DNA of 64,000 nt from Pseudoalteromonas luteoviolacea. GTDB taxonomy: Bacteria; Pseudomonadota; Gammaproteobacteria; Enterobacterales; Alteromonadaceae. Of this stretch, positions 34,436-42,637 are shown piece by piece (within the stretch, counting starts at the first letter, position 1; the number at the start of each line of letters is the position of its first letter). Location: positions 50,460 through 114,459 of the forward strand of contig NZ_JAKFZS010000021.1 of NCBI RefSeq assembly GCF_021654285.1, in the 5' to 3' direction. The position numbers and the translations under genes were made by a program. Under the pieces are notes generated by a model. That model had not been told where the DNA came from. It ran no database searches and worked only from the letters and a program-made list of their open reading frames with translations.

Positions 34436-35493
34436 TCGGCTAAAGACCTCGGCAACTCACCTGAAAATGATTGCAGCAACGCCTCAATATCTGCAACATC
34501 CTCATCACTTAAATCCAAACCCAATTGACCTCTTGCCATAATGCGGATCGCATCAGACAAACTGTCAACCGACCCATTATGAAAATAGGGTGCAGTCAAC
34601 GCCACATTACGTAAACTGGGCACTTTAAATACGTACTTATCTTGCGGGTTTTGTGTCAACTCATAGCGCCCAAGATCATCGAGTAACTGGGTCGGCACTT
34701 TGTCTAAGCGCCCCACTTTTTGATATAAGTTCCCACCTATATTTCGCCCTTGATGGCAAGTAACACAACCGTATGATACAAACTTGTCATACCCTCGCTG
34801 TTGCTGAGGCGTCAAAGCACTGCGGTTGCCAAGCAAAAAGTCATCAATTGGGCTATGTTGAGAAATAAGAGACGCCTCAAATGCGACTAAGGCTTTGATA
34901 ATATTGTCTGCTGTGATCCCATCGCTTGAAACCGCATTGAAACTTTTTACAAATCCCGGTTGGCCACTGAGTTTTTTTATCACCTCTTCCCAATTAGTGC
35001 CCATTTCCATTGGGTTATGGATAGGCTCGGGTGTTTGCGACTCTAAATTTGGGCTACGCCCATCCCAAAATTGCCGAAAGTTGAGTACAGAATTAATCAC
35101 TGTGGGAGAGTTACGGGTACCAATTTGTTGCTTAATGCCAACCGATACAGGAAAACCATCGTCTCCGCCATTGTAAAGGTCATGACATGACGCACAAGAT
35201 ACGGTGTTATCCGATGAAAGTAAGGGACTTTTGAATAAGGCTTTTCCTAATTGCGCCCATGCAACATCGTACTCCTTTACCACAGGTAAGGGTTGGATAG
35301 GGGCATCTACGCTCAATTCTTGGTAAATAATTTCTGTAGAATGAACCTCTTCATCCTGTTGCCATTGATTGTATTGCTGAGCCGATTTGAACTGAATTAC
35401 CAATAACATCATAATCGCAAGCAATATTGTAGATATGAGTGCTATGTACTTACTACTCACTTCAGCATCCTTGACACGCCTTGTGCTGTTCAA
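34432..35493 (-). CDS. Membrane-anchored di-heme cytochrome c peroxidase-like protein
   Basis: 353 residues. An N-terminal membrane anchor (YIALISTILLAIMMLLVIQF) is followed by a periplasmic domain of the bacterial cytochrome c peroxidase/MauG family. Two heme c motifs, CASCHDLYNGG and CVTCHQGRNIGG, are spaced as in the family. A conserved Met in IMARGQLGLDL may be an axial ligand, and RNSPTVINSVLNFRQFWDG and KVPSLRNVALTAPYFHNGS are family blocks. The usual members reduce peroxide or oxidise protein side chains. Anchoring and coupling to a hybrid kinase suggest a sensory role instead of plain detoxification; this is inference. Confidence 0.92.
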   Translation of the reverse strand: MNSTRRVKDAEVSSKYIALISTILLAIMMLLVIQFKSAQQYNQWQQDEEVHSTEIIYQELSVDAPIQPLPVVKEYDVAWAQLGKALFKSPLLSSDNTVSCASCHDLYNGGDDGFPVSVGIKQQIGTRNSPTVINSVLNFRQFWDGRSPNLESQTPEPIHNPMEMGTNWEEVIKKLSGQPGFVKSFNAVSSDGITADNIIKALVAFEASLISQHSPIDDFLLGNRSALTPQQQRGYDKFVSYGCVTCHQGRNIGGNLYQKVGRLDKVPTQLLDDLGRYELTQNPQDKYVFKVPSLRNVALTAPYFHNGSVDSLSDAIRIMARGQLGLDLSDEDVADIEALLQSFSGELPRSLAE

Positions 35494-35935
35494 CTATTCA
35501 TTCAAGTATAGACAGAAGCAAATAAAGTAACTGGAAATATTTATTAGAAATCCACGTCAGAATTAATTTTGACAATGAGCAAATAAAGGGAGGCAACCGA
35601 CGCGGAGAATGATATCGACATGAGCATGTCAGTGTCAGGTCTTAATATGTAACACAAAATAGCATTCATCAATGCATGCTCCCATTTAAGTAAAAACACT
35701 CAGACGGGAGAGAACGAAAACAGGGGAAATTGAGGTGAAATTATCTGGCAGTGTTTAGATAAAAGAATACCTAAATTTGAAGACAGTAATTGAGATCCCT
35801 AAAACACCATCATTGTTAGTTAATGAGAAAGCTCCCGCCATACCGTTTCTGTATTGCAACGTAAATCTACAACAACGTTGCATAATTCCCAAAGTAACTC
35901 TTACCTAAATTTGCTTACTAAGCTGTACGACTAAT
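35494..35935. other. Intergenic region, no gene recognised
   Basis: 442 bases, AT-rich. A small dyad GACATG-AG-CATGTC at 35617–35630 is the only structure noted. Confidence 0.5.
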
Positions 35936-36133
35936 TTAAAACTCTAATGCAGATTGTTTTTTATAAAACAGTGTATTTTCAATTACCTGCATACTTATAT
36001 GAATACCATTAATGCCATCTTCTTTACCCTGAAGGTAACCTTGTGTATACGCTTTCTTCATCAATTCATGTTCCCTTGAAGAAAAAGCGTTCACATCATT
36101 AAAATACTCATTTTTATTATTATTATTGTTCAT
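35936..36133 (-). CDS. Small hypothetical protein with N-terminal Asn run
   Basis: 65 residues starting MNNNNNKNEYFNDVN. The Asn run comes from an AAT/AAC trinucleotide repeat. The rest (SSREHELMKKAYTQGYLQGKEDGINGIHISMQVIE) looks like a folded helix, with the YxQGYLQGKEDG motif seen in some small phage- or flagella-associated proteins, but no family is assigned. GTGAG lies upstream of the ATG. Standing alone in an AT-rich region, it could be real and horizontally gained; confidence is modest. Confidence 0.45.
   Translation of the reverse strand: MNNNNNKNEYFNDVNAFSSREHELMKKAYTQGYLQGKEDGINGIHISMQVIENTLFYKKQSALEF
36113..36131. repeat. Trinucleotide (ATT/AAT) tract at the start of the small ORF
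   Basis: About five near-perfect ATT units that code for the Asn run. Slippage here would change only the number of Asn residues, not the frame. Confidence 0.7.
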
Positions 36134-36715
36134 AACTCACGCTCACTTGTTAACTTTCATTGTAAAAATTAACACAATAACTTTACAGTTAGAAGAATAA
36201 AAATCATAAAAAGAGCCTTACTTGTAATAATTTACAGGGTAAATTAAGCATTTAATAACAGGGTAAGCAGACAGTATTTTGAACTTTATTTATACTAAAG
36301 ACCCATTTAAATGAGGCAGCCTATAAACTACAGCTAAGCATTAAAAGTAGCCACATCGCAGTAAAACTGGGTTTCTAAGGACACCATTATGATGCTTAAA
36401 ATTAAAAAATATAGATTTGAGAAGTGTGATAATGTTGAATTGTAAAGTAAACAAGCGCCCTTTTAATCTTCATGAACTAAGTAATGAAGCTGATATCAAC
36501 ACTTGCCCACATAGATACTACTAGGCACTCAAAAAATCAAAAAGTTAATTAAAGTGAAATAATATTAGTTTTTGAAAGCGTAACCCAAGCAACTTTAAAT
36601 TCCTCTCTTGCAACATAAGCGACTGTCCAACTTACTTACAACAGGTTACCATTAGACATTATGCAAAAAAGCAGAGGATGTCCCCTGATTTTTGGTATTC
36701 AGATGGCTAATAAGG
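36134..36715. other. AT-rich region with two overlapping tiny ORFs
   Basis: 582 bases without a standard gene. On the plus strand a 18-codon ORF (36389–36445; AAGGA upstream) overlaps a 30-codon ORF (36432–36524) in another frame. The rest shows no recognised structure. Confidence 0.4.
36432..36524 (+). CDS. Possible 30-residue peptide
   Basis: Reads MLNCKVNKRPFNLHELSNEA then DINTCPHRYY. GAGAAG lies about 9 bases upstream. The charged first half followed by a short tail with a Cys has the general look of a small peptide precursor, but no processing gene is near. It might also be the end of the 18-codon ORF joined by a +1 shift. Very uncertain. Confidence 0.2.
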   Translation: MLNCKVNKRPFNLHELSNEADINTCPHRYY

Positions 36716-37777
36716 TCAGCTGAGCTGGTCAAGTAGCTCTTCCAATACTTTGTTCACCTGCTCAAAATCATCCCAATCTAATGCCGCCCAATCGATGTTA
36801 GTATCTAACGTTGATACGTCAGTAAACAATAACTTTCTCAACACATCAACTTGACTAATTTTATTCAAGTTATATGTCGGTATTTTTTTATTTCGCGGCT
36901 TTTTACCAGATAAACGCTCAGTGATCTGCTCGCCTATTTGTTTTTTATCGCTAATGTTTAATAGCTTTTTGTCATGCTCTATTTTGTAGTTTTGCTCACA
37001 CTCTAAGATGACTTTTTTAACCTTAACAAATGAAGCACTCAGACCGTCTTCATATGCTTTCATTACTTCAGGGTAACGCGTTAAGACGTTATAATTATCA
37101 AACGCTCCCATTGAGATACCAAGATTTTTGGCTTTATCTCTAACGGTTAACTTTTTCTCTCCAATTTTTAATCGCGCTTGATTAACGCCTTCAATTTCAA
37201 GCATTGCTGATAAAAATGCTTGAAGCTTTCCATATTGTGGCAGATCTTCACGACTGGCATTTTCTTGAAACTGCTTAACTTTGTATAACAACGGTTTTGA
37301 GTCATACACCTTGAATTGCGCAGCGTGATCAAGACCATAGGTAAACACTAAAGCAAAAAACCGTCTATGCCCTGTTAAAATTTGGTACTTGTTACCGCCT
37401 AGCGGGTATACAGTCGGTGCTTGAATGATCTCTGAAACCGAAATGTTTTCACCAAGCTCAATAATGGACTCGATCGTTTGATTCGCTTTTTTCCAATCGC
37501 TAGAGGCATATTTCAAGCAGTTAATAATGCAGTCTTTGCCTATTATCACCTGACCTTCAGCATCATACAGATCAACTAATTGCTTTTTTGTTAATTTGCG
37601 CTCGGTAAACTGTCTCGCATGTTCGTTCTCAATGAAAATACTTGGTAGAAAGCGCGCGTTAGTTGCATCTGGCACGATCAAATTCAAAAATAGAGATTGG
37701 TATTCAAAGTTTTCACTGTGAAGCTTTTGACTATTGCTCAAAGTCGCTAGAATTAAATCGTCTCTATTATTAACCAT
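36716..37777 (-). CDS. Orphan ParB-like protein
   Basis: 353 residues. The N-terminal ParB/Srx-type domain has the GGNKYQILTGHRRFFALVF block (the GHRR nucleotide-binding motif) preceded by SEIIQAPTVYPL. The central part (LTVRDKAKNLGISMGAFDNY) looks like the HTH of ParB. Canonical ParB binds parS sites and works with ParA; no parA is adjacent, so this is probably a divergent stand-alone member, or a regulator derived from a plasmid or mobile element. No strong ribosome binding site precedes the ATG. It is flanked by AT-rich sequence and by the iron island. Confidence 0.75.
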   Translation of the reverse strand: MVNNRDDLILATLSNSQKLHSENFEYQSLFLNLIVPDATNARFLPSIFIENEHARQFTERKLTKKQLVDLYDAEGQVIIGKDCIINCLKYASSDWKKANQTIESIIELGENISVSEIIQAPTVYPLGGNKYQILTGHRRFFALVFTYGLDHAAQFKVYDSKPLLYKVKQFQENASREDLPQYGKLQAFLSAMLEIEGVNQARLKIGEKKLTVRDKAKNLGISMGAFDNYNVLTRYPEVMKAYEDGLSASFVKVKKVILECEQNYKIEHDKKLLNISDKKQIGEQITERLSGKKPRNKKIPTYNLNKISQVDVLRKLLFTDVSTLDTNIDWAALDWDDFEQVNKVLEELLDQLS

Positions 37778-38054
37778 TATTAATCGAACTATATTGCGTT
37801 GTATTTAGGGGATCATAACACACATCAAAAAGGATGCCACTTTGTGCATTTATTTACTCAAAACCGTGATATTGTGGCAAAGTTTTGCCCATTGTTCCGC
37901 CTAAATGCATATAAATACAAACAAACATTCCCCTTAAACATTGAGCAATGTCCACAGAACCTATATAAGGAACAACCTTCCCTTGCTTATATTGCATTAA
38001 AGCTTATAATTGCGAACAATTTTTATTCCCATTGAGAAAAGTGAAGGAGTGGTT

Positions 38055-38546
38055 GTGCAAATAGCGTCTTTGTATCAAGAGCACCACTTATGGTTGAAAC
38101 AGTTTTTATATAGCAAGTTGAACTGCCAAGCACAGGCTGCTGATTTTGCACAAGATACCTTTCTCAGAATTTTAAATAAACAAAAGCGTAATACCCTTGA
38201 GCAAATACATACACCAAAAGCATACCTAACCACTTTAGCCACCGGGCTAGTAAACAATCATTGGCGCAGACTCTCTATTGAACAAGCCTACCTAGAGACA
38301 CTTGCAGCACAGCCGCAGTGCCTAGCACCAAGCCCTGAAACGCAGCAGCAAATCGTGGATTTATTGGAACAATTAGCGCAAGTTTTAGAAAAGCTACCGC
38401 AGCGTGAGCAACAGGTGTTTATTATGGCCCGTATTGACGGTATGGCATATAAAGACATTGCAGAGCAATTGCATATCACGGTTAACATGGTACAAAAAGC
38501 GATGTGTAAAGCGGTACTTGCCTGTATTGAGGTGCAGACTCAATAA
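38055..38546 (+). CDS. FecI-type ECF sigma factor
   Basis: 163 residues. Region 2 is visible as IASLYQEHHLWLKQFLYSKL, QAADFAQDTFLRIL and TPKAYLTTLATGLVNNHWRR; region 4 as LEQLAQVLEKLPQREQQVFI, DGMAYKDIAEQLHITVNMVQ. It should direct RNA polymerase to the siderophore receptor gene when the receptor signals through FecR. The open frame begins at a TTG at 38010, but GAAGGAG lies five bases before the in-frame GTG at 38055, so that is the start. Its stop overlaps the FecR start (TAATG). Confidence 0.92.
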   Translation: MQIASLYQEHHLWLKQFLYSKLNCQAQAADFAQDTFLRILNKQKRNTLEQIHTPKAYLTTLATGLVNNHWRRLSIEQAYLETLAAQPQCLAPSPETQQQIVDLLEQLAQVLEKLPQREQQVFIMARIDGMAYKDIAEQLHITVNMVQKAMCKAVLACIEVQTQ

Positions 38547-39463
38547 TGCAGCAAACTCATGACGTCCTTGAGCAAGCGATAGAATGGTATGTAAAACATG
38601 AAACAGCCCCCTTATCGCTGGCGCAAAAACAAGATTTTGAGCAATGGCTAAACGAACACGACTGCCACCAGCAAGCCTGGCAACAAGTAACCCATTCACA
38701 GCAAATCTTCACAAACTTGCCGCTATCATCAGCGCAATCACTGTCGACGATTACCAAAGCAAATCAAAGCCGCCGTCATGTCTTAAAATCTATCGCGGCA
38801 TTGTCTATATCAAGTTGGCTCACTTGGCGATATCAAAAAGAGTTGGGGATCAGCGCGCACTTGGCAGATCACCATGCACAAATTGGCGAACAACTGCAGT
38901 TAACGCATTTAGCGCAAGCTAAAGTGGCCCTCAATACGCACAGCGCCATAAATTTAGATGCAAAAACACTTTGGCTCAAATATGGTGAAGCGCATATTGT
39001 CTGCCAAGTGCCCTTGGCTATCTCGAGTCCTCATTGCCACTTTAATGCTGAGTCTGGCGGTGAATTCATTCTCTTTGATGATAATAAACAAGTACGCTTT
39101 AGTGCGCTAAATCAGCGTTTTGATATTGTCGCACATGGGCAAAATTATACCGTAGACAAAGACCATACCCTCATCGCCGACCGCAATAGCACACGCATTG
39201 TTGAAACACCCAGACACATGACAAGTTGGACCAAAGGCATGCTCAGTGTGTCTCAAATGCCGCTTAAACAATTTATTGCAGAACTGTCTCGCTATTTACA
39301 TGGCAGTATCAGAGTTGCGCCAGCGGCTGCTCAATTGCATATTAGCGGCACTTTTTCTCTGACAGATCCCAAGCAAATTCTATCGCAAATACTCCATACC
39401 TTCCCTGAACTGACACTCAATGGTGTGCCAAATGCCTGGCAGGTAATTAACAAAAAGACATAA
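38546..39463 (+). CDS. FecR-family anti-sigma/sigma regulator
   Basis: 305 residues. The cytoplasmic N-terminal DUF4880 domain (LEQAIEWYVKHETAPLSLAQ, FEQWLNEHDCHQQAWQQV) binds the sigma factor. A membrane segment near residues 80–95 (LKSIAALSISSWLTW) is weak. The periplasmic FecR domain (IGEQLQLTHLAQAKVALNTH, LWLKYGEAHIV) receives the signal from the receptor, and the C-terminal STN-like end (VAPAAAQLHISGTFSLTDP) is typical. It is translationally coupled to the sigma gene. Together they form a cell-surface signalling system with the downstream receptor. Confidence 0.92.
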   Translation: MQQTHDVLEQAIEWYVKHETAPLSLAQKQDFEQWLNEHDCHQQAWQQVTHSQQIFTNLPLSSAQSLSTITKANQSRRHVLKSIAALSISSWLTWRYQKELGISAHLADHHAQIGEQLQLTHLAQAKVALNTHSAINLDAKTLWLKYGEAHIVCQVPLAISSPHCHFNAESGGEFILFDDNKQVRFSALNQRFDIVAHGQNYTVDKDHTLIADRNSTRIVETPRHMTSWTKGMLSVSQMPLKQFIAELSRYLHGSIRVAPAAAQLHISGTFSLTDPKQILSQILHTFPELTLNGVPNAWQVINKKT

Positions 39464-39510
39464 ATTTCAAAACCTTAAGAAAAATTATAAAATAATTTGA
39501 AAAAGCTTGG

Positions 39511-39525
39511 CAGATTTTGTCTGCT
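39511..39525 (+). promoter_or_regulatory. Candidate FecI-type promoter element before the receptor
   Basis: A GCAGA-TTTTG-TCTGC dyad lies 46 bases before the receptor ATG. TGTCTG resembles the -10 of iron-responsive ECF promoters, with GAAAAA about 15 bases upstream. Only a suggestion. Confidence 0.3.
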
Positions 39526-39570
39526 CACGGGGCATAGAGAGTGACACATTATTTTAAACTAAGGAAAATC

Positions 39571-42012
39571 ATGGTTGCTCAGCCTATTAAATCATTTAAA
39601 TTTAGCCTACTCGCAGCGAGTCTCTCGGGTGTACTGCTTGCCTCTCCCATGCATACTATGGCAGAGGTTCAAGTCCACGCGTTAAATTTACCTGTGAGCA
39701 CGCTTGATCAAGCAATTTCAGAGCTAGGAGAGCAAACGGGTACCTCTATTTCAGTCAATAGTAAGCTAAGTAAAGATCTCAGAAGTAACCAGATTTTAGG
39801 CAATTTGAGCGTTCATCAAGCCATCACCCAATTATTGGCCGGCACTGGACTCAGCTTTGCAAAAACAGACACCGGCTACGTCATCTATGATGCTGATACT
39901 GACACGCCTGTCGCACAACTACCCGATATGCATGTCAAAGCCGTTGAAACCATCGAAATTTTAGGCCAGCCCATTGAACGCAGCTCCTCACCGACTGGAC
40001 TTGATTTATCTGTCAAGGAAACCCCTCAGTCAATCTCAGTCTTAGATGCTAATTTTATTGAATATTATGGGCTAGATGATGTTGAAGATGTGCTCAATAA
40101 TAGCGCGGGTGTTTATCGTTATAAATATGGCACATCAGACGATACGCTGTTTTCTTCTCGCGGTTTTTACGTCAATGAATATGTTAAAGATGGCATGCCA
40201 GCTGGTTTTTCTCGCGGCCAAGAATTTCGCTTAGACAGTGCCGTTTATGACTCAGTCGAAGTACTGCGTGGTGCGGCGGGTTTAATGGCGGGTGCAGGTG
40301 AGCCATCAGCAACCGTAAACCTTATCTCTAAAAAACCAACACGCGAACGTTTACTGAATGTCTCTGCCGAGCTGGGTAGCTTCAACCACAAACGCGCTGA
40401 ACTAGATGCCAGCAATGCATTAACCGAAGACGGTAAATATGCGGCACGCGTTGTCTTGGTATTTGAAGATGGTGATACCTATGTAGATAGAGAAGACACC
40501 CAAAAGCAGGTGTTCTACACTCAATTTCATGGCTATTTTGGCGCACAAGAGCAAACTGAAGCCGCTTTGACACTCCACCACCAAAAACTAGATCACCATG
40601 GTGTGCAGTGGGGAGTGCCTATTTTTTATAACGATGGCAGCCGTACAGATTTGCCAGCATCAACTAACCTCGCCTCGCCAAATGCATTTCAAAATAGAGA
40701 GCATACTGGTTATACCTTTAAGATCTCTCACCAGTTAAACCTTGATTGGCAACTCAATGGCGCAATTTACCACGGAACCAATGATTTAGAGTCTATTTTC
40801 ACCTACTTCTCATCATCAGTAGATCCTAAAACAGGTCTTGGCCTATTTGGTATTGATTCTCTTTTTGCAGATGAAGGCGAAGTAACGACCATGACAGCCA
40901 GTGCAATCGGCCGAGTTGAACTGTTTGATCGCGAGCACCAAATCAATATTACTTACTTAAACAACGAGACAGAATATACAAATGTAACGTACGAAGAGGA
41001 AACACCTGAAGGTCGTCGTGCTTTTTACCCAATGGCAAGCGTGTTTGACGCTAACCCTGCTCGAGACATACAAGCGCCAAACATCAATCAGAAAATCATG
41101 GACAGACTGGAAACCGTCGATGAAGAAACATTAGCACTGAGCACCAATATCGATGTGCATGATCAGGTCAATGTGATCGCGGGTATCAAGTTTTATAAAT
41201 TCAAACAAAACAATAAAAACTATACATCTTGGCAAGGTCACTCGGCTTCTTCGTCTTCTGATGATGGCGACAGTAAGTACTTAGGTTTGGTATACAGCCC
41301 ACTCGACACTTTAAACATCTATGCAAGTTACACGGATACATACAAGCCTCAACCCGGCTTGGTTGATGTTAACCTAGCGCCGATTGAAGCCATTACCGGC
41401 CAAAATATTGAGCTTGGACTCAAGCTGGCGCTATTTGACGATAAATTTAATATCAACTTTGCTGCATTTGATACTTTGCTGAAAAACGTCGCTGAAGCCA
41501 TTCCTGAATATGCCAATGCAACCCCCATTCGATACCGCCAAGTCGACGGTGCAAACTCAACCGGTTTTGAGCTTGAAATCGCGGGCGATATCACTGAAAA
41601 CTGGCAACTTAACGCCAGTTATAGCGAGTTTTCACTAGAAGATCAGCAAGGTGAAAACGTCAACAAAGAGGCGCCACGCAAGCTACTTAAGTTAAACACA
41701 AGCTATCAATACCATGATTGGCGAGCAGGCCTTGGCTTGCAGTGGAACAATGACACTACAGTAAACGTATTGGCACCTCGTGGCGTTGACCTAGGGTTAC
41801 CAGCAGGTACTCGACGTGGCTCACTGGCCGATACCAAGCAAGGCGAAACCCTGATTTCAGCTCACCTTGGTTATCAGGTCACCGAGCAACTGGATGTGAA
41901 GGTGCATGTACGCAACCTACTGGATGAGTCTTACTACGATACATACGGGTTTGTACCAAAAAAAGCGGGCTCCCCACGTACTTGGGTCATCAACGCCAAC
42001 TATAAATTCTAA
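39571..42012 (+). CDS. TonB-dependent siderophore receptor with STN signalling domain
   Basis: 813 residues. Signal peptide ends HTMAEVQ. An STN domain (about 28–105; LPVSTLDQAISELGEQTGTS) marks it as a transducer that contacts FecR. The plug (VKETPQSISVLDANFIEYYG, VEVLRGAAGLMAGAGEPSAT) and a 22-strand barrel follow, ending DESYYDTYGFVPKKAGSPRT and a terminal NANYKF. It imports a ferric siderophore, of the FpvA/FhuE-like branch; the ligand is not determinable. The frame opens with a GTG at 39541, but AAGGA precedes the ATG at 39571. A stable hairpin follows the gene. Confidence 0.95.
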   Translation: MVAQPIKSFKFSLLAASLSGVLLASPMHTMAEVQVHALNLPVSTLDQAISELGEQTGTSISVNSKLSKDLRSNQILGNLSVHQAITQLLAGTGLSFAKTDTGYVIYDADTDTPVAQLPDMHVKAVETIEILGQPIERSSSPTGLDLSVKETPQSISVLDANFIEYYGLDDVEDVLNNSAGVYRYKYGTSDDTLFSSRGFYVNEYVKDGMPAGFSRGQEFRLDSAVYDSVEVLRGAAGLMAGAGEPSATVNLISKKPTRERLLNVSAELGSFNHKRAELDASNALTEDGKYAARVVLVFEDGDTYVDREDTQKQVFYTQFHGYFGAQEQTEAALTLHHQKLDHHGVQWGVPIFYNDGSRTDLPASTNLASPNAFQNREHTGYTFKISHQLNLDWQLNGAIYHGTNDLESIFTYFSSSVDPKTGLGLFGIDSLFADEGEVTTMTASAIGRVELFDREHQINITYLNNETEYTNVTYEEETPEGRRAFYPMASVFDANPARDIQAPNINQKIMDRLETVDEETLALSTNIDVHDQVNVIAGIKFYKFKQNNKNYTSWQGHSASSSSDDGDSKYLGLVYSPLDTLNIYASYTDTYKPQPGLVDVNLAPIEAITGQNIELGLKLALFDDKFNINFAAFDTLLKNVAEAIPEYANATPIRYRQVDGANSTGFELEIAGDITENWQLNASYSEFSLEDQQGENVNKEAPRKLLKLNTSYQYHDWRAGLGLQWNNDTTVNVLAPRGVDLGLPAGTRRGSLADTKQGETLISAHLGYQVTEQLDVKVHVRNLLDESYYDTYGFVPKKAGSPRTWVINANYKF

Positions 42013-42021
42013 TAACAATTA

Positions 42022-42037
42022 GGCGGCGAAAGCCGCC
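42022..42037 (+). other. Hairpin after the receptor gene
   Basis: GGCGGC-GAAA-GCCGCC, a 6-bp stem capped by a stable GNRA-type tetraloop. No T-run, so probably an mRNA 3'-stability or partial termination element that keeps receptor output above that of the downstream genes. Confidence 0.65.
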
Positions 42038-42042
42038 AATAC

Positions 42043-42387
42043 GTGACTATCATTATGTATTATTTACTGCCCAGTTTATGGCTATGCGGCGTGCTGTACT
42101 ATGCAACAAGCACACGACAGCGATGGCTATCACGCCCCTTATCTGGACGCCGATTGTTACACCTATTTGCACTGTTCCTATGCCTGCTTGCAGTGTGGGG
42201 CTTTGTGCAAATAGGTATGACAATCGGTGCCGCACTTACTTATACCCTACTACTAAGTATGTTTGCCCTCGCGGCACCGGTTTTTTTAATTCACCACTTT
42301 AATCACGCAGTTTGGCCAAGTGTGATTGTGTTTGTGCTGATTGCCACTGCTTTGCACTTTGTTTTTGGGGATCTTTATGTGGCATAA
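42043..42387 (+). CDS. Small membrane protein, DUF3325-like
   Basis: About 114 residues (GTG start at 42043; ATG at 42055 also possible), with about three hydrophobic segments (YYLLPSLWLCGVLYYA, LLHLFALFLCLLAVWGFVQ, LLSMFALAAPVFLI). The pattern of a short membrane protein placed after a siderophore receptor and before a PepSY protein fits DUF3325, which recurs in such loci. The match is by context and general pattern, not a clear motif. It overlaps the next gene by 11 bases. Confidence 0.65.
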   Translation: MTIIMYYLLPSLWLCGVLYYATSTRQRWLSRPLSGRRLLHLFALFLCLLAVWGFVQIGMTIGAALTYTLLLSMFALAAPVFLIHHFNHAVWPSVIVFVLIATALHFVFGDLYVA

Positions 42388-42628
42388 AACGGTTGCGGGC
42401 TTCATCTGCGGTTTAATCACCATCACCTTGCTTCCTAGTAGTTTAATCCACTTTTATCGTGACTTAAGCGCCATCTCTGCTGCTTTTTTCATAACTGTTG
42501 GTCTAACCGGTTGGGCATGCATCATGACATATTGCTATGGCGCAGGCAGTGCCAAAGCGGCTTGGCTTCGCGGCCTATACTGCGCTGTGCCCGCAGTGCT
42601 CATTTATTTGATAGCCTTTTTTACCTAA
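42377..42628 (+). CDS. Small membrane protein, DUF3649-like
   Basis: 83 residues with about three hydrophobic segments (VAGFICGLITITLLPSSL, ISAAFFITVGLTGWACIM, LYCAVPAVLIYLIAFF). The pattern HKTVAGFICG, ISAAFFITVGLTGWA and KAAWLRGLYCAVPA resembles DUF3649 iron-uptake proteins. GGGGA lies upstream of the ATG at 42377; the open frame begins earlier at 42341. Its function is unknown, but the family occurs with PepSY reductase-like proteins in siderophore loci. Confidence 0.6.
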   Translation: MWHKTVAGFICGLITITLLPSSLIHFYRDLSAISAAFFITVGLTGWACIMTYCYGAGSAKAAWLRGLYCAVPAVLIYLIAFFT

Positions 42629-42637
42629 TGGTTTCTC

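Noticed and set aside
35617..35630. GACATG-AG-CATGTC dyad as a parS site for the ParB-like protein
   Set aside because: Short, single copy, and unlike the known 16-bp parS consensus; distance and lack of repeats give no support.
37799..38035. 78-codon plus-strand ORF before the FecI-type gene
   Set aside because: No family pattern, no good ribosome binding site, and it occupies the promoter region of the sigma gene and overlaps its leader.
37990..38040. Fur box before the FecI-type sigma gene
   Set aside because: An AT-rich stretch with partial likeness to the Fur consensus is present, but the match is too weak to call by eye; a matrix scan would decide.
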